A DNA stretch of 8,838 nucleotides from an uncultured Eubacteriales bacterium (GCA_934444485.1 CAKSCN010000103.1:1-8838), one strand, 5' to 3'. Shown: positions 1-5,614, counted from the first letter of the stretch. Translations and numbers: made by a program. The notes: generated by a model not told the origin, from the sequence alone.

Positions 1-1254
1 GAAAAGGTATATGTCCTGCTGTACGATGCCTATGTTCTTTCTGAGTGACTCCGCCGTAACCGAATGTATCTCTTTGCCGTCAATGAGAATTTCTCCTGAG
101 CCGAGGTCGTAAAAACGGGGGATCAGGTGACATATTGTCGTCTTTCCGCCGCCTGAGGGACCTACAAGTGCAAATGTCTTGCCGACTCCGATATCGAGAG
201 AAACGTTCTTGAGAACATCCGTACCTTCGCCGTATCCGTATGTGACGTTGCGAAGCTCAATGTGTCCTTTTACTTTGCCCATATCGACAGCGTCGGAAGC
301 ATCCTTTTCAGGCTCTGCGTCCATTATCTCAATAAAGCGTTTGAATCCGGTAACTCCGTCCTGAAATTGCTCCATAAAGTCGATAAGCGTCATAACGGGC
401 GTGATGAAAAGGTTTACGGAAACAACGAATGCCGAGTAGTCTGCAAAGTTTATGACACCGTTGTACATGAAAAGTCCGCCCGCAATGAGAATTACAACGT
501 TGAAAATGTCGGTTATAAAGACTGTTGCGGAGTGGAACTGTCCCATTGCCTTGTAAGCACTGCACCGTGCCTTTACGAACTTGCCGTTGCCGACTTCAAA
601 TTTTTCTTCTTCTTTGGCGGAGTTTGTAAACGCTTTTGTCACTCTTATGCCCGAAATACTGCTTTCGAGAGCGGCGTTTATGTGGCTCACCGACTCTCTG
701 CTCGCCATGAAAGCGTCGGTCATCTTCTTGTTGAGCTTCGCCGTGACGAATACAAGAAACGGCACGCAGGCGAATATCATAAGAGAAAGCGTAAGATTGA
801 TTGACGAGAGATACCAAAACGAAACGGCAATTGTTATCGTGGAAATCAGAAGATTCTCCGGACCGTGATGCGCAAGCTCGCTTACGTCCATGAGGTCGTT
901 CGTCATTCGTGACATTATCTTGCCGGTTTCGTGATTGTCGTAGAATGAGTAGGGGAGCTTCTCGAGATGCTCAAACATATCACGCCTCATCTGCGCCTGC
1001 ATATTCACGCCCATCACGTGACCGTAGTACTGGATGAAGTAGTTTAACCCCATGCGCACGAGATAAAGCGCAAGCAGTCCTATTCCGGCGATAACAATCA
1101 TGCGGTAATTTTTGTTCGGAATAAGGTCGTTGAGCATTTCACGCGTTACAATCGGGTAAACAATTCCGATAAGCGACACAAAAAGCGACGCTGTCATATC
1201 GAGACAGAAAATAAGCTTGTGCGGTTTATAGTACGAAATGAATCTCTTTAACAT
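1..1254 (-). CDS. ABC exporter half-transporter (permease-ATPase fusion), N-terminal part, cut by window edge
   Basis: The reading frame is open from an ATG at 1254 to base 1, giving 418 residues; family members have about 580, so roughly the last 160 are off the window. Residues 1-310 are an exporter-type transmembrane domain: hydrophobic stretches near 15-37 and 52-75, then LPYSFYDNHETGKIMSRM and SELAHHGPENL, which are typical of the MsbA/BmrA-like class. The ATPase domain starts near 340, with Walker A GPSGGGKTT at 365-373 and the Q-loop at VQQD (411-414), five residues from the edge. The signature motif, Walker B and H-loop are not visible. It should be an inner-membrane exporter acting as a homo- or heterodimer; the substrate cannot be told. 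The start is supported by AAGGAG at 1263-1268, eight bases upstream. A promoter of its own separates it from spmB. Any partner half-transporter would lie left of the window. Confidence 0.93.
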   Translation of the reverse strand, partial: MLKRFISYYKPHKLIFCLDMTASLFVSLIGIVYPIVTREMLNDLIPNKNYRMIVIAGIGLLALYLVRMGLNYFIQYYGHVMGVNMQAQMRRDMFEHLEKLPYSFYDNHETGKIMSRMTNDLMDVSELAHHGPENLLISTITIAVSFWYLSSINLTLSLMIFACVPFLVFVTAKLNKKMTDAFMASRESVSHINAALESSISGIRVTKAFTNSAKEEEKFEVGNGKFVKARCSAYKAMGQFHSATVFITDIFNVVILIAGGLFMYNGVINFADYSAFVVSVNLFITPVMTLIDFMEQFQDGVTGFKRFIEIMDAEPEKDASDAVDMGKVKGHIELRNVTYGYGEGTDVLKNVSLDIGVGKTFALVGPSGGGKTTICHLIPRFYDLGSGEILIDGKEIHSVTAESLRKNIGIVQQDIYLF

Positions 1255-1298
1255 TGAGTCTGCTCCTTGGTTAACGTAGAATATCAGTGGTAGTGAGA

Positions 1299-1327
1299 AG
1301 TTTACCATAATAAAGAAGCATTGTCAA
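1299..1327 (-). promoter_or_regulatory. Sigma-A-type promoter of the ABC exporter gene
   Basis: On the minus strand, TTGACA (1322-1327) is followed after exactly 17 bp by TAAACT (1299-1304). The -35 is a perfect match and the -10 matches at four of six positions. Transcription would start near 1292, giving a leader of about 37 nt with the ribosome site in it. It lies just beyond the spmB stop at 1356, and I see no hairpin terminator between them, so some read-through from spmAB is possible. Confidence 0.7.
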
Positions 1328-1355
1328 GGTCGCACTATAAATGTTTTAATTACGT

Positions 1356-1892
1356 TCAAATTTTAAAGAATATGTCTGTGAGTATAACCGATACGGCAAC
1401 GCAGAAAGCGAGAGCCGCAAAGGATACGAACAGAGCATGACGGGTTCTCTTTACGCCGACGCTTCCGAAGTAAACGGCGAGAGTATAGATTATAGTATCG
1501 GAAGCACCCATAATTATCGAGGCGCATCTTCCGGCGTAGGAGTCCGGACCGACATCGGAGAGAAGCTTTTGCATCATTGCAGTTGTTCCGCTGCCGGATA
1601 TCGGACGCATTATAACGACCGGCAGTACCTCTTTCGGTATATGCAACACTTTCGCCGCCGGTTCGAGAAAAGAGCATACGATGTCAAGTGCGCCGCTTGC
1701 GGAAAACATATGCACGGCAACAATCAGCAGAATAAGCGTGGGCAGCAGACGCACACATGAGGAAAATCCGCTCCGTGCGCCCGAAATAAACGCTCCTGCG
1801 GCGTCTTTTTTTGCAATCATTATAATTCCGGCGACCAATACGAAAAGCGGCAGTGACAGCTCTCCGACAAGCTTTATCGCAAAGCCGCTCAT
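1356..1892 (-). CDS. spmB: Spore maturation protein B
   Basis: This is a 178-residue membrane protein of the nucleoside-recognition/Gate-domain family. In Bacillus it works with SpmA in dehydrating the spore core, which underlies heat resistance. Family hallmarks are FSASGALD (63-70), IPKEVLPVVIMRPISGSG (85-102) and GPDSYAGRCASIIMGASDT (115-133), followed by YFGSVG; these match SpmB closely. Hydrophobic segments lie near 8-27, 48-66, 125-143 and 155-174. I chose the ATG at 1892 because it overlaps the spmA stop as ATGA, the usual translational-coupling arrangement, and because the protein then starts like known SpmB. The frame extends up to 1955 (199 residues), but that extra part is charged and overlaps spmA. 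No good ribosome site precedes 1892, which fits coupled translation. Expected to act in the mother cell during sporulation; that is family knowledge. Confidence 0.93.
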   Translation of the reverse strand: MSGFAIKLVGELSLPLFVLVAGIIMIAKKDAAGAFISGARSGFSSCVRLLPTLILLIVAVHMFSASGALDIVCSFLEPAAKVLHIPKEVLPVVIMRPISGSGTTAMMQKLLSDVGPDSYAGRCASIIMGASDTIIYTLAVYFGSVGVKRTRHALFVSFAALAFCVAVSVILTDIFFKI

Positions 1893-2470
1893 TTGAATAT
1901 TTTTGCACTCTGTCTGCACATTATTGCGGAGAATACCGTCGTTGCGGCAGAGCATATCCAGATGGGAATGATTATCTCGTGAGGAGCGGCAGAACCCGAC
2001 GCCATCCTGAGAGCTATGAGGTTTGCCGGCATAAGCTGTATCGGCACAGTGTTAAGCACCGCAAACATGACCATATCGTCGCTTGCCGTTTCGGATGAAG
2101 CACCGTCCGAGGCTTTCAGCGCTTCCATCGCACGCAGACCAAAGGGGAGAGCGGCGTTTCCGAGACCGAGAAGATTTGCGCCGAATGCCGCAGATATTTC
2201 GTCAATTGCAATATGCTTTGCCGACGCTTTCGGATAGAGCACCGCAAACAGCGGTTTCAGAAGCCACGCAAGAAAGGACGTGAACCCTGCAAGGTCGAGT
2301 ACTTTGGCAATACCCGTCCACAGACACATCGCTCCCAAAAGAGTCAGTGTGAGCTCGACAGCCGCCGAAGCACCCTCGAGCGCAGCATTGCAAAGCTCCG
2401 CCGTGCGTCCCGTTATCACCGCACATACGAGTGAAAATATATTCATATAGCCGAATATTTTTCCAAGCAT
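1889..2470 (-). CDS. spmA: Spore maturation protein A
   Basis: This 193-residue integral membrane protein is the partner of SpmB, with which it forms a two-gene unit overlapping by four bases. Recognisable family blocks are GANLLGLGNAALPFGLRAME (starting at 97) and the segment around MVMFAVLNTVPIQLMPANLIALRM (about 131-155), both close to SpmA of Bacillus. The length is typical (about 195). Hydrophobic segments lie near 8-20, 38-58, 63-79, 133-152 and 165-185. The ATG at 2470 has AGAGGTG at 2479-2485, eight bases upstream, and aligns with the N-terminus of known SpmA without a gap. In Bacillus the pair sits behind dacB in an operon read by sigma-E; here no dacB precedes it and the pair starts its own transcript, divergent from abrB. 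Only a weak sigma-E-like element is visible upstream. Confidence 0.94.
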   Translation of the reverse strand: MLGKIFGYMNIFSLVCAVITGRTAELCNAALEGASAAVELTLTLLGAMCLWTGIAKVLDLAGFTSFLAWLLKPLFAVLYPKASAKHIAIDEISAAFGANLLGLGNAALPFGLRAMEALKASDGASSETASDDMVMFAVLNTVPIQLMPANLIALRMASGSAAPHEIIIPIWICSAATTVFSAIMCRQSAKIFK

Positions 2471-2508
2471 AAAGAATGCACCTCTTTAACGAAAAATTTA
2501 GTCATTTT

Positions 2509-2536
2509 TGTCTATTCAAATTATAATTTGATATGC
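2509..2536 (-). promoter_or_regulatory. Possible sigma-E-like promoter of spmAB
   Basis: On the minus strand GCATATC (2530-2536) resembles the sigma-E -35 (KMATATT, six of seven), and AATAGACA (2509-2516) resembles the -10 (CATACAHT, five of eight), 13 bp apart. No good sigma-A promoter was found ahead of spmA, and spm genes are expected to be sporulation-controlled, which is why I list it. The match is weak and the region is AT-rich, so chance is a real alternative. Confidence 0.28.
2516..2531. repeat. Perfect 16-bp palindrome upstream of spmA
   Basis: TCAAATTATAATTTGA reads the same on both strands, with no loop. It lies 46 bp upstream of the spmA ATG, between the candidate -35 and -10 elements of spmAB, in the divergent region shared with abrB. 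The symmetry would suit a dimeric repressor. It is entirely AT-rich apart from the outer C/G pair, so a chance origin cannot be excluded. Confidence 0.5.
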
Positions 2537-2555
2537 TGTTTGGTAAAAAAATACT

Positions 2556-2573
2556 ATTGACAAAATCCGACAA
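2556..2573 (-). promoter_or_regulatory. Possible tandem Spo0A boxes over the abrB promoter
   Basis: On the minus strand TTGTCGGA (2566-2573) matches the Spo0A box TTGTCGAA at seven of eight positions. Ten bp further on, TTGTCAAT (2556-2563) matches at six of eight. Tandem boxes one helical turn apart are how Spo0A binds the Bacillus abrB promoter. They cover the -35 and spacer, a position suited to repression. The second box is partly forced, because TTGACA read backwards is TGTCAA. Confidence 0.4.
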
Positions 2574-2585
2574 CTGTGATATAAT
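2557..2585 (+). promoter_or_regulatory. Perfect-consensus extended -10 promoter of the abrB-like gene
   Basis: TTGACA (2557-2562), a 17-bp spacer and TATAAT (2580-2585) match the sigma-A consensus at every position, and the TGA just before the -10 adds the extended TGn element. Transcription would begin near 2592, giving a leader of about 48 nt. A promoter this strong suggests high vegetative expression that needs an active repressor to turn it off. Confidence 0.88.
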
Positions 2586-2596
2586 TAGGACAATAA

Positions 2597-2612
2597 TTGG
2601 CAGCACAGCCAA
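2597..2612 (+). repeat. Inverted repeat TTGGC-N6-GCCAA at the abrB transcription start
   Basis: TTGGC (2597-2601) and GCCAA (2608-2612) are exact complements around a six-base centre, AGCACA. The element lies about 5-20 bases after the predicted transcription start. It could be an operator for a dimeric regulator or a small 5' hairpin that protects the mRNA. The sequence does not distinguish these. Confidence 0.5.
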
Positions 2613-2620
2613 AACAGTAA

Positions 2621-2626
2621 AGGTGG
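2621..2626 (+). promoter_or_regulatory. Unusually distant ribosome binding site of the abrB-like gene
   Basis: AGGTGG is the only purine-rich site ahead of the ATG at 2640, but it is 13 bases away, where 6-9 is usual. No alternative in-frame ATG, GTG or TTG lies nearer to it, and the protein N-terminus matches the family from this ATG. Translation may therefore be somewhat inefficient despite the strong promoter. Confidence 0.55.
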
Positions 2627-2639
2627 CGTCTATTATATA

Positions 2640-2891
2640 ATGAAAACCAGTGCTTATACCAGAGAAATTGATAAACTCGGAAGAATTGTTATTCCCAAGT
2701 CTATCAGAAAGAATTTGGGAATAGGTGATTACGATCCGCTCGAGGTTATTTCCGAAGGCGACAAGATCATAATCAAGAAGCACGTTGACGGATGCACGTT
2801 TTGCGGATCTAACGATAATGTTGTGGCATTTGAGGATAAGTGGATATGCAAATCCTGCATAGAGAAGCTCGTCAGCAATTACCTCGGCTAA
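2640..2891 (+). CDS. AbrB/SpoVT-family transition-state regulator with zinc-ribbon-like tail
   Basis: This 83-residue protein begins with a swapped-hairpin AbrB DNA-binding domain (about 1-48), seen in YTREIDKLGRIVIPKSIRK (6-24), NLGI and the strand KIIIKK (42-47). Such proteins bind DNA as dimers or tetramers and hold back stationary-phase and sporulation genes. The tail has C52-x2-C55, 14 residues, then C70-x2-C73, a four-cysteine pattern suited to binding one zinc; I recall similar tails in AbrB homologues of Clostridia, whereas Bacillus AbrB lacks it. It is the only plus-strand gene here. It diverges from spmA and converges on the lipoprotein gene, with terminators between. A consensus promoter with possible Spo0A boxes precedes it. 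It might instead be called SpoVT-like, but it is far shorter than SpoVT (about 178 residues), so I leave the symbol blank. Confidence 0.92.
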   Translation: MKTSAYTREIDKLGRIVIPKSIRKNLGIGDYDPLEVISEGDKIIIKKHVDGCTFCGSNDNVVAFEDKWICKSCIEKLVSNYLG

Positions 2892-2900
2892 ACGTAAAAA

Positions 2901-2940
2901 TATGTCCCGGCACGTTAGATTATATTCGTGTCGGGATATA
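2901..2940 (-). terminator. Hairpin ending the lipoprotein transcript (minus strand)
   Basis: Arms 2901-2914 and 2927-2940 form a 14-position stem around a 12-base loop. Read on the minus strand, the stem has two A-C mismatches and is followed at once by five U (2896-2900), an intrinsic-terminator layout for the lipoprotein gene. On the plus strand both mismatches become G-U pairs, so the stem also forms in the abrB 3' leader, where no T-run follows. Confidence 0.6.
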
Positions 2941-2947
2941 TAAATGC

Positions 2948-2997
2948 AAGCGACTCGCTATTATTGCAGTGAGCCGCTTATACTTTTATCTTTTTTT
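2948..2997 (+). terminator. Intrinsic terminator of the abrB-like gene (plus strand)
   Basis: Arms 2948-2959 and 2968-2979 pair at 12 positions, with one A-C mismatch and one G-U, around an eight-base loop. A T-rich tail follows, ending in seven T (2991-2997). It lies 57 bases after the abrB stop and before the convergent lipoprotein gene ends. Confidence 0.65.
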
Positions 2998-3008
2998 ATG
3001 CAGCGTTC

Positions 3009-3854
3009 TTACGCTTCCGTGTCGGTGTTCGTGCTTACGTATTCCGTGTATCCTTCGGGAATTTCAAATATTCCTTCGGGAAGCTCTGAGGTAAGCGTCT
3101 TAACTTCAATTACGGTTTCGGTCTCGGCATCCGTGAAAATGATGTACTTAAGGTTTCCGTCGGAATCGAAGAGATACTTTGACACTGAATCCGAGGAACC
3201 GTTTTCATCCTCAAAGGTCTCGGAGTCATACTCAACACCGTTAAGCGTCATCTTTTCGGAGGCGAGAGAAGCGTCCTTCTTGTAAACGTCGCCGAGCTTT
3301 ATGCGCTTTACAACGGAGGTGAGCGTCTCAAGAGCTTCGGCCACTCCCTCAACATACTGCTTTGATGAATTGTCTATGGTGTACTGCGTTTCGGGGGTGA
3401 GCAGGAGCGTGAAGTCCATGGAGGGCTTCTCCGTGGTGAATCTGAAATACGAATTGTTTTCGTCTATCGCATATTCGCAATACATACTCGACTCGTTTCC
3501 GTTTTCGTCCTTGCCGAGTCCTATGTTGAGCGCCATAAAATAGTCGCCGTCGAGAATTTCCTCAGCTTTGGCCGTTTTCGTGTCGGCAAGATCCGGGTTT
3601 ATTACCTCTGGTACAACCTCGGGGACATCCGCATCGGTATTTCCGTTTTCTGTGTCATCCGGAACAATATCCGCATCGTCCTTTGCATCGCCGTTTGCAT
3701 CCTTGTTTTCAGTATCTCCGTTTGCGTCAACGCCGACGGTATTGTCAATGTCATTGGGAGTTTCGTTTTCGTTCTTCTTGCTGATAAGTCCGCAGGAGGT
3801 TGCTCCGAGGCAGAGTGCGGCTGTGAGAAACAGTGCGCATATTTTTTTATTCAT
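3009..3854 (-). CDS. Predicted secreted lipoprotein with acidic linker, function unknown
   Basis: I do not recognise this 281-residue protein as a named family. It begins with a lipoprotein signal: K3-K4, a hydrophobic core (5-18) and the lipobox ATSC, so Cys21 would be lipidated and the protein anchored outside the membrane. Residues 26-95 are a low-complexity linker rich in D, E and N, with DANGD repeated at 43-47 and 52-56. From about 98 to 275 there is a folded part of alternating polar and hydrophobic strands ending in EGIFEIPEGYTEY. That ending recalls LolA-like or other lipid-carrier beta folds in which a P-x-G-Y segment closes the domain; this is only a resemblance. The start has AAAGGAG at 3864-3870, nine bases upstream of the ATG. 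It has its own consensus promoter and stands alone between terminators, so neighbours give no clue to its role. Confidence 0.85.
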   Translation of the reverse strand: MNKKICALFLTAALCLGATSCGLISKKNENETPNDIDNTVGVDANGDTENKDANGDAKDDADIVPDDTENGNTDADVPEVVPEVINPDLADTKTAKAEEILDGDYFMALNIGLGKDENGNESSMYCEYAIDENNSYFRFTTEKPSMDFTLLLTPETQYTIDNSSKQYVEGVAEALETLTSVVKRIKLGDVYKKDASLASEKMTLNGVEYDSETFEDENGSSDSVSKYLFDSDGNLKYIIFTDAETETVIEVKTLTSELPEGIFEIPEGYTEYVSTNTDTEA

Positions 3855-3917
3855 TTTGTCATTCTCCTTTACCGGCTGAGCATTATATGGTAAGTTTTAC
3901 GCACAGCACTTTACATG

Positions 3918-3946
3918 ATTATACACCGTGCGGAGCATTTTGTCAA
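3918..3946 (-). promoter_or_regulatory. Perfect-consensus sigma-A promoter of the lipoprotein gene
   Basis: On the minus strand TTGACA (3941-3946), a 17-bp spacer and TATAAT (3918-3923) match consensus at all twelve positions. The DNA upstream of the -35 is very AT-rich, as an UP element would be. Transcription would start near 3911, giving a leader of about 57 nt. A second TATAAT at 3882-3887 has no -35 partner and is probably incidental. Confidence 0.85.
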
Positions 3947-4044
3947 GGTATAATTCTTGATTTAAGATAATATTATCATTTTGTTTTACATTTATATAAT
4001 ATCGGTTAACCGTAAATTGTTTTTGCGTTGATATATAAAGTAAA

Positions 4045-4072
4045 CCACCTCGGCACGGAAGCACCGGGGTGG
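4045..4072 (-). terminator. Terminator hairpin after the ADP-ribosylglycohydrolase-like gene
   Basis: Arms 4045-4056 and 4061-4072 pair around a four-base loop (TTCC on the minus strand), with one C-A mismatch and two G-U pairs. Downstream on the minus strand the sequence is T-rich (TTTACTTTATATAT), not a pure T-run. It begins 15 bases after the stop codon of the gene, as expected for an intrinsic terminator. Confidence 0.65.
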
Positions 4073-4087
4073 CGAATTGTTTGCTGC

Positions 4088-5614
4088 TTATTTCTTGACA
4101 ATAAGAGTTACGGGGATAAATACCGAAGTGGGGCGGTCGGTGATATGTATCTCTATCGGGAATCTGTAAATGCCCTCGGTGAGATTGTGGGGGATAAGCG
4201 TGACCGATGTTTCGGAGGAAAGACCGCTCGAAAGAGGACGGACATTCATGAGAAACATCGAGTTTCTTGCCGGAAGAACCTCCCAATCGTTCGGTGCGTA
4301 AACCGTGACATTTGCCCAGAACTGACGATCCGCAAAAGTTTCGGCGCTTATGCGAAGCTCCTTTTCTTCGCCCTCGTGAATTTCAATGCTTCCGCAGTAG
4401 TCGAGAAACGCATCGAATACGGGACTCTGAACCTTGACAGACCACGGCTGACGTCTCTTAAGCTCGTCTTTGAAATCAAACTTGAAAGGCTTTCCGAAGT
4501 TGTAGCTGTAGGGCTTGTTAAAGAGCTTGTCATCGTATGCGACTATTTCCGCCGTACCGTCATCGCTTACGACAAAGTCCTTGCCGAGGAAGGTCGGAGC
4601 AAGTCTTGCAACTCTGTCGCAAAGCTCGGTTACGGTCCTGCAAACCTCGAGTCTGAATGCGGTAAGGTCGAGAGAAAGCGTCTTGATTTCTTCGCCTATC
4701 GGCTTTATCCACTCTTCGGGAATTGCCGCAGTGCCTCCGATTATACCGAATATCGAGCCGAGTGTTGCGCAGGTGCAGTCGGCATCCTCGCCGCAGGAAG
4801 CGGCAATGCAGAGAGACTTTCCGAAGTCACCCTCGCCGTAGTACCAACCGATCATTGCGATACCGATGTTTGCGGGAGCGTCAAAACCAACTCTGCCTAC
4901 AGGTCCTCTTTCGGTTTCGTCCTTTGAGAGATCTATGGTAGCAAATGACGACGGATAAGCGTTGAGTACCTTTATTCTTGCCTCTTTCCACGTAAGTCCC
5001 TCATCATAGCATTTCTTTACGAGCTTAACCGCACCTGCAACCGCACTGTCCTCGGGGATGTACGAAAAAGCGATGTCTATAAGCTTCTCTCTGTCCTTTT
5101 CCACGAAAGCCGCAGCTTCGAGAGCGGCTGTGAAGATTTCGCCGTAAACACCCTCGTTGCAGTGGTCTACTATTGCGTCCTCGAGCGCATACTTCACGGC
5201 AATTTCGGGATGACCGGGAGCAAGACAAGCCCAAATTTCGCTTCTTATGAAGCATCCGCAGGAGTCGCCGTTGGGGTTGTTGTACCAACCGGAAAGAGGG
5301 GGCATGAGTCCGAGTCTCATGTTGCACTTTGCCATGCCGTACTCAGACCAGTGTGCAACAATTCTGTTCATCCAGAACTCGCCGAGAATCGAGGAATCGA
5401 GCTTTGTGCCGTATCTTTCGGCAACGCAGAGGAATACAAGCTGAAGGTCGAGGTCGTCGTTCGGCAGAGCACCCTGAGAAAGATCGTGAGTGTATCCCTT
5501 TACGTCGAATACGCCTCTTTTTCCTTCAAACGGAGTGCCGAGAGTACCGCCTATGTTCTTTCCGAGAAAGCAGGCTCTTACTTTGTCCTTGTAGTCTTTA
5601 AAACCGAGTTTCAT
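4088..5614 (-). CDS. ADP-ribosylglycohydrolase-fold protein with C-terminal beta domain
   Basis: This 508-residue protein lacks a signal peptide and should be cytoplasmic. Residues 1-320 carry the ADP-ribosylglycohydrolase (DraG/ARH) layout: GKNIGGTLGTPFEG (18-31), an acidic motif PNDDLD (51-56), and near the end of the helical domain GEDADCTC (275-282) followed by ATLGSIFGIIGG. In characterised members these acidic motifs bind two magnesium ions and the enzyme removes ADP-ribose from proteins or other molecules. Here the usual T/S-D-D is N52-D-D, and the usual D-x-D-T is D277-A-D279-C280, so two ligand threonines are changed. Residues about 370-508 look like a beta-sandwich (many alternating strands, ending in FIPVTLIVKK) absent from minimal DraG proteins. 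The substrate is therefore uncertain; a glycoside-type hydrolase is possible. GGAGGT at 5622-5627, six bases from the ATG, sets the start. It is monocistronic. Confidence 0.85.
   Translation of the reverse strand: MKLGFKDYKDKVRACFLGKNIGGTLGTPFEGKRGVFDVKGYTHDLSQGALPNDDLDLQLVFLCVAERYGTKLDSSILGEFWMNRIVAHWSEYGMAKCNMRLGLMPPLSGWYNNPNGDSCGCFIRSEIWACLAPGHPEIAVKYALEDAIVDHCNEGVYGEIFTAALEAAAFVEKDREKLIDIAFSYIPEDSAVAGAVKLVKKCYDEGLTWKEARIKVLNAYPSSFATIDLSKDETERGPVGRVGFDAPANIGIAMIGWYYGEGDFGKSLCIAASCGEDADCTCATLGSIFGIIGGTAAIPEEWIKPIGEEIKTLSLDLTAFRLEVCRTVTELCDRVARLAPTFLGKDFVVSDDGTAEIVAYDDKLFNKPYSYNFGKPFKFDFKDELKRRQPWSVKVQSPVFDAFLDYCGSIEIHEGEEKELRISAETFADRQFWANVTVYAPNDWEVLPARNSMFLMNVRPLSSGLSSETSVTLIPHNLTEGIYRFPIEIHITDRPTSVFIPVTLIVKK

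Noticed and set aside
262..804. A 180-residue plus-strand open frame opposite the ABC exporter
   Set aside because: It is the antisense of a continuous, motif-bearing transporter sequence, and its protein has no recognisable domain.
1893..1955. An upstream start for spmB at 1955 giving 199 residues
   Set aside because: The added residues are polar, overlap spmA by more than 60 bases and do not resemble SpmB; the ATGA start at 1892 fits coupling and family length.
2502..2783. A 93-residue minus-strand open frame across the abrB promoter and gene
   Set aside because: It lies over the promoter and the conserved AbrB domain, lacks a ribosome site and has no known fold.
3666..3730. DANGD repeats in the lipoprotein as dockerin or EF-hand calcium loops
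   Set aside because: The spacing of acidic residues and the hydrophobic helix needed for a dockerin are missing; this looks like an acidic low-complexity linker.
3882..3887. A second TATAAT ahead of the lipoprotein gene
   Set aside because: No -35 element lies 16-18 bp upstream (AGTGCT at that place), while a perfect promoter exists at 3918-3946.
3869..3893. TTACC...GGTAA inverted repeat in the lipoprotein leader, as a hairpin hiding the ribosome site
   Set aside because: Only five base pairs with a 15-base loop, and it touches but does not cover the ribosome site; too weak to call.
4028..4927. A 299-residue open frame on the plus strand opposite the ADP-ribosylglycohydrolase-like gene
   Set aside because: The opposite strand encodes a well-conserved protein across the same bases. 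This frame has no ribosome site, starts inside the terminator region and shows low-complexity antisense-type composition.
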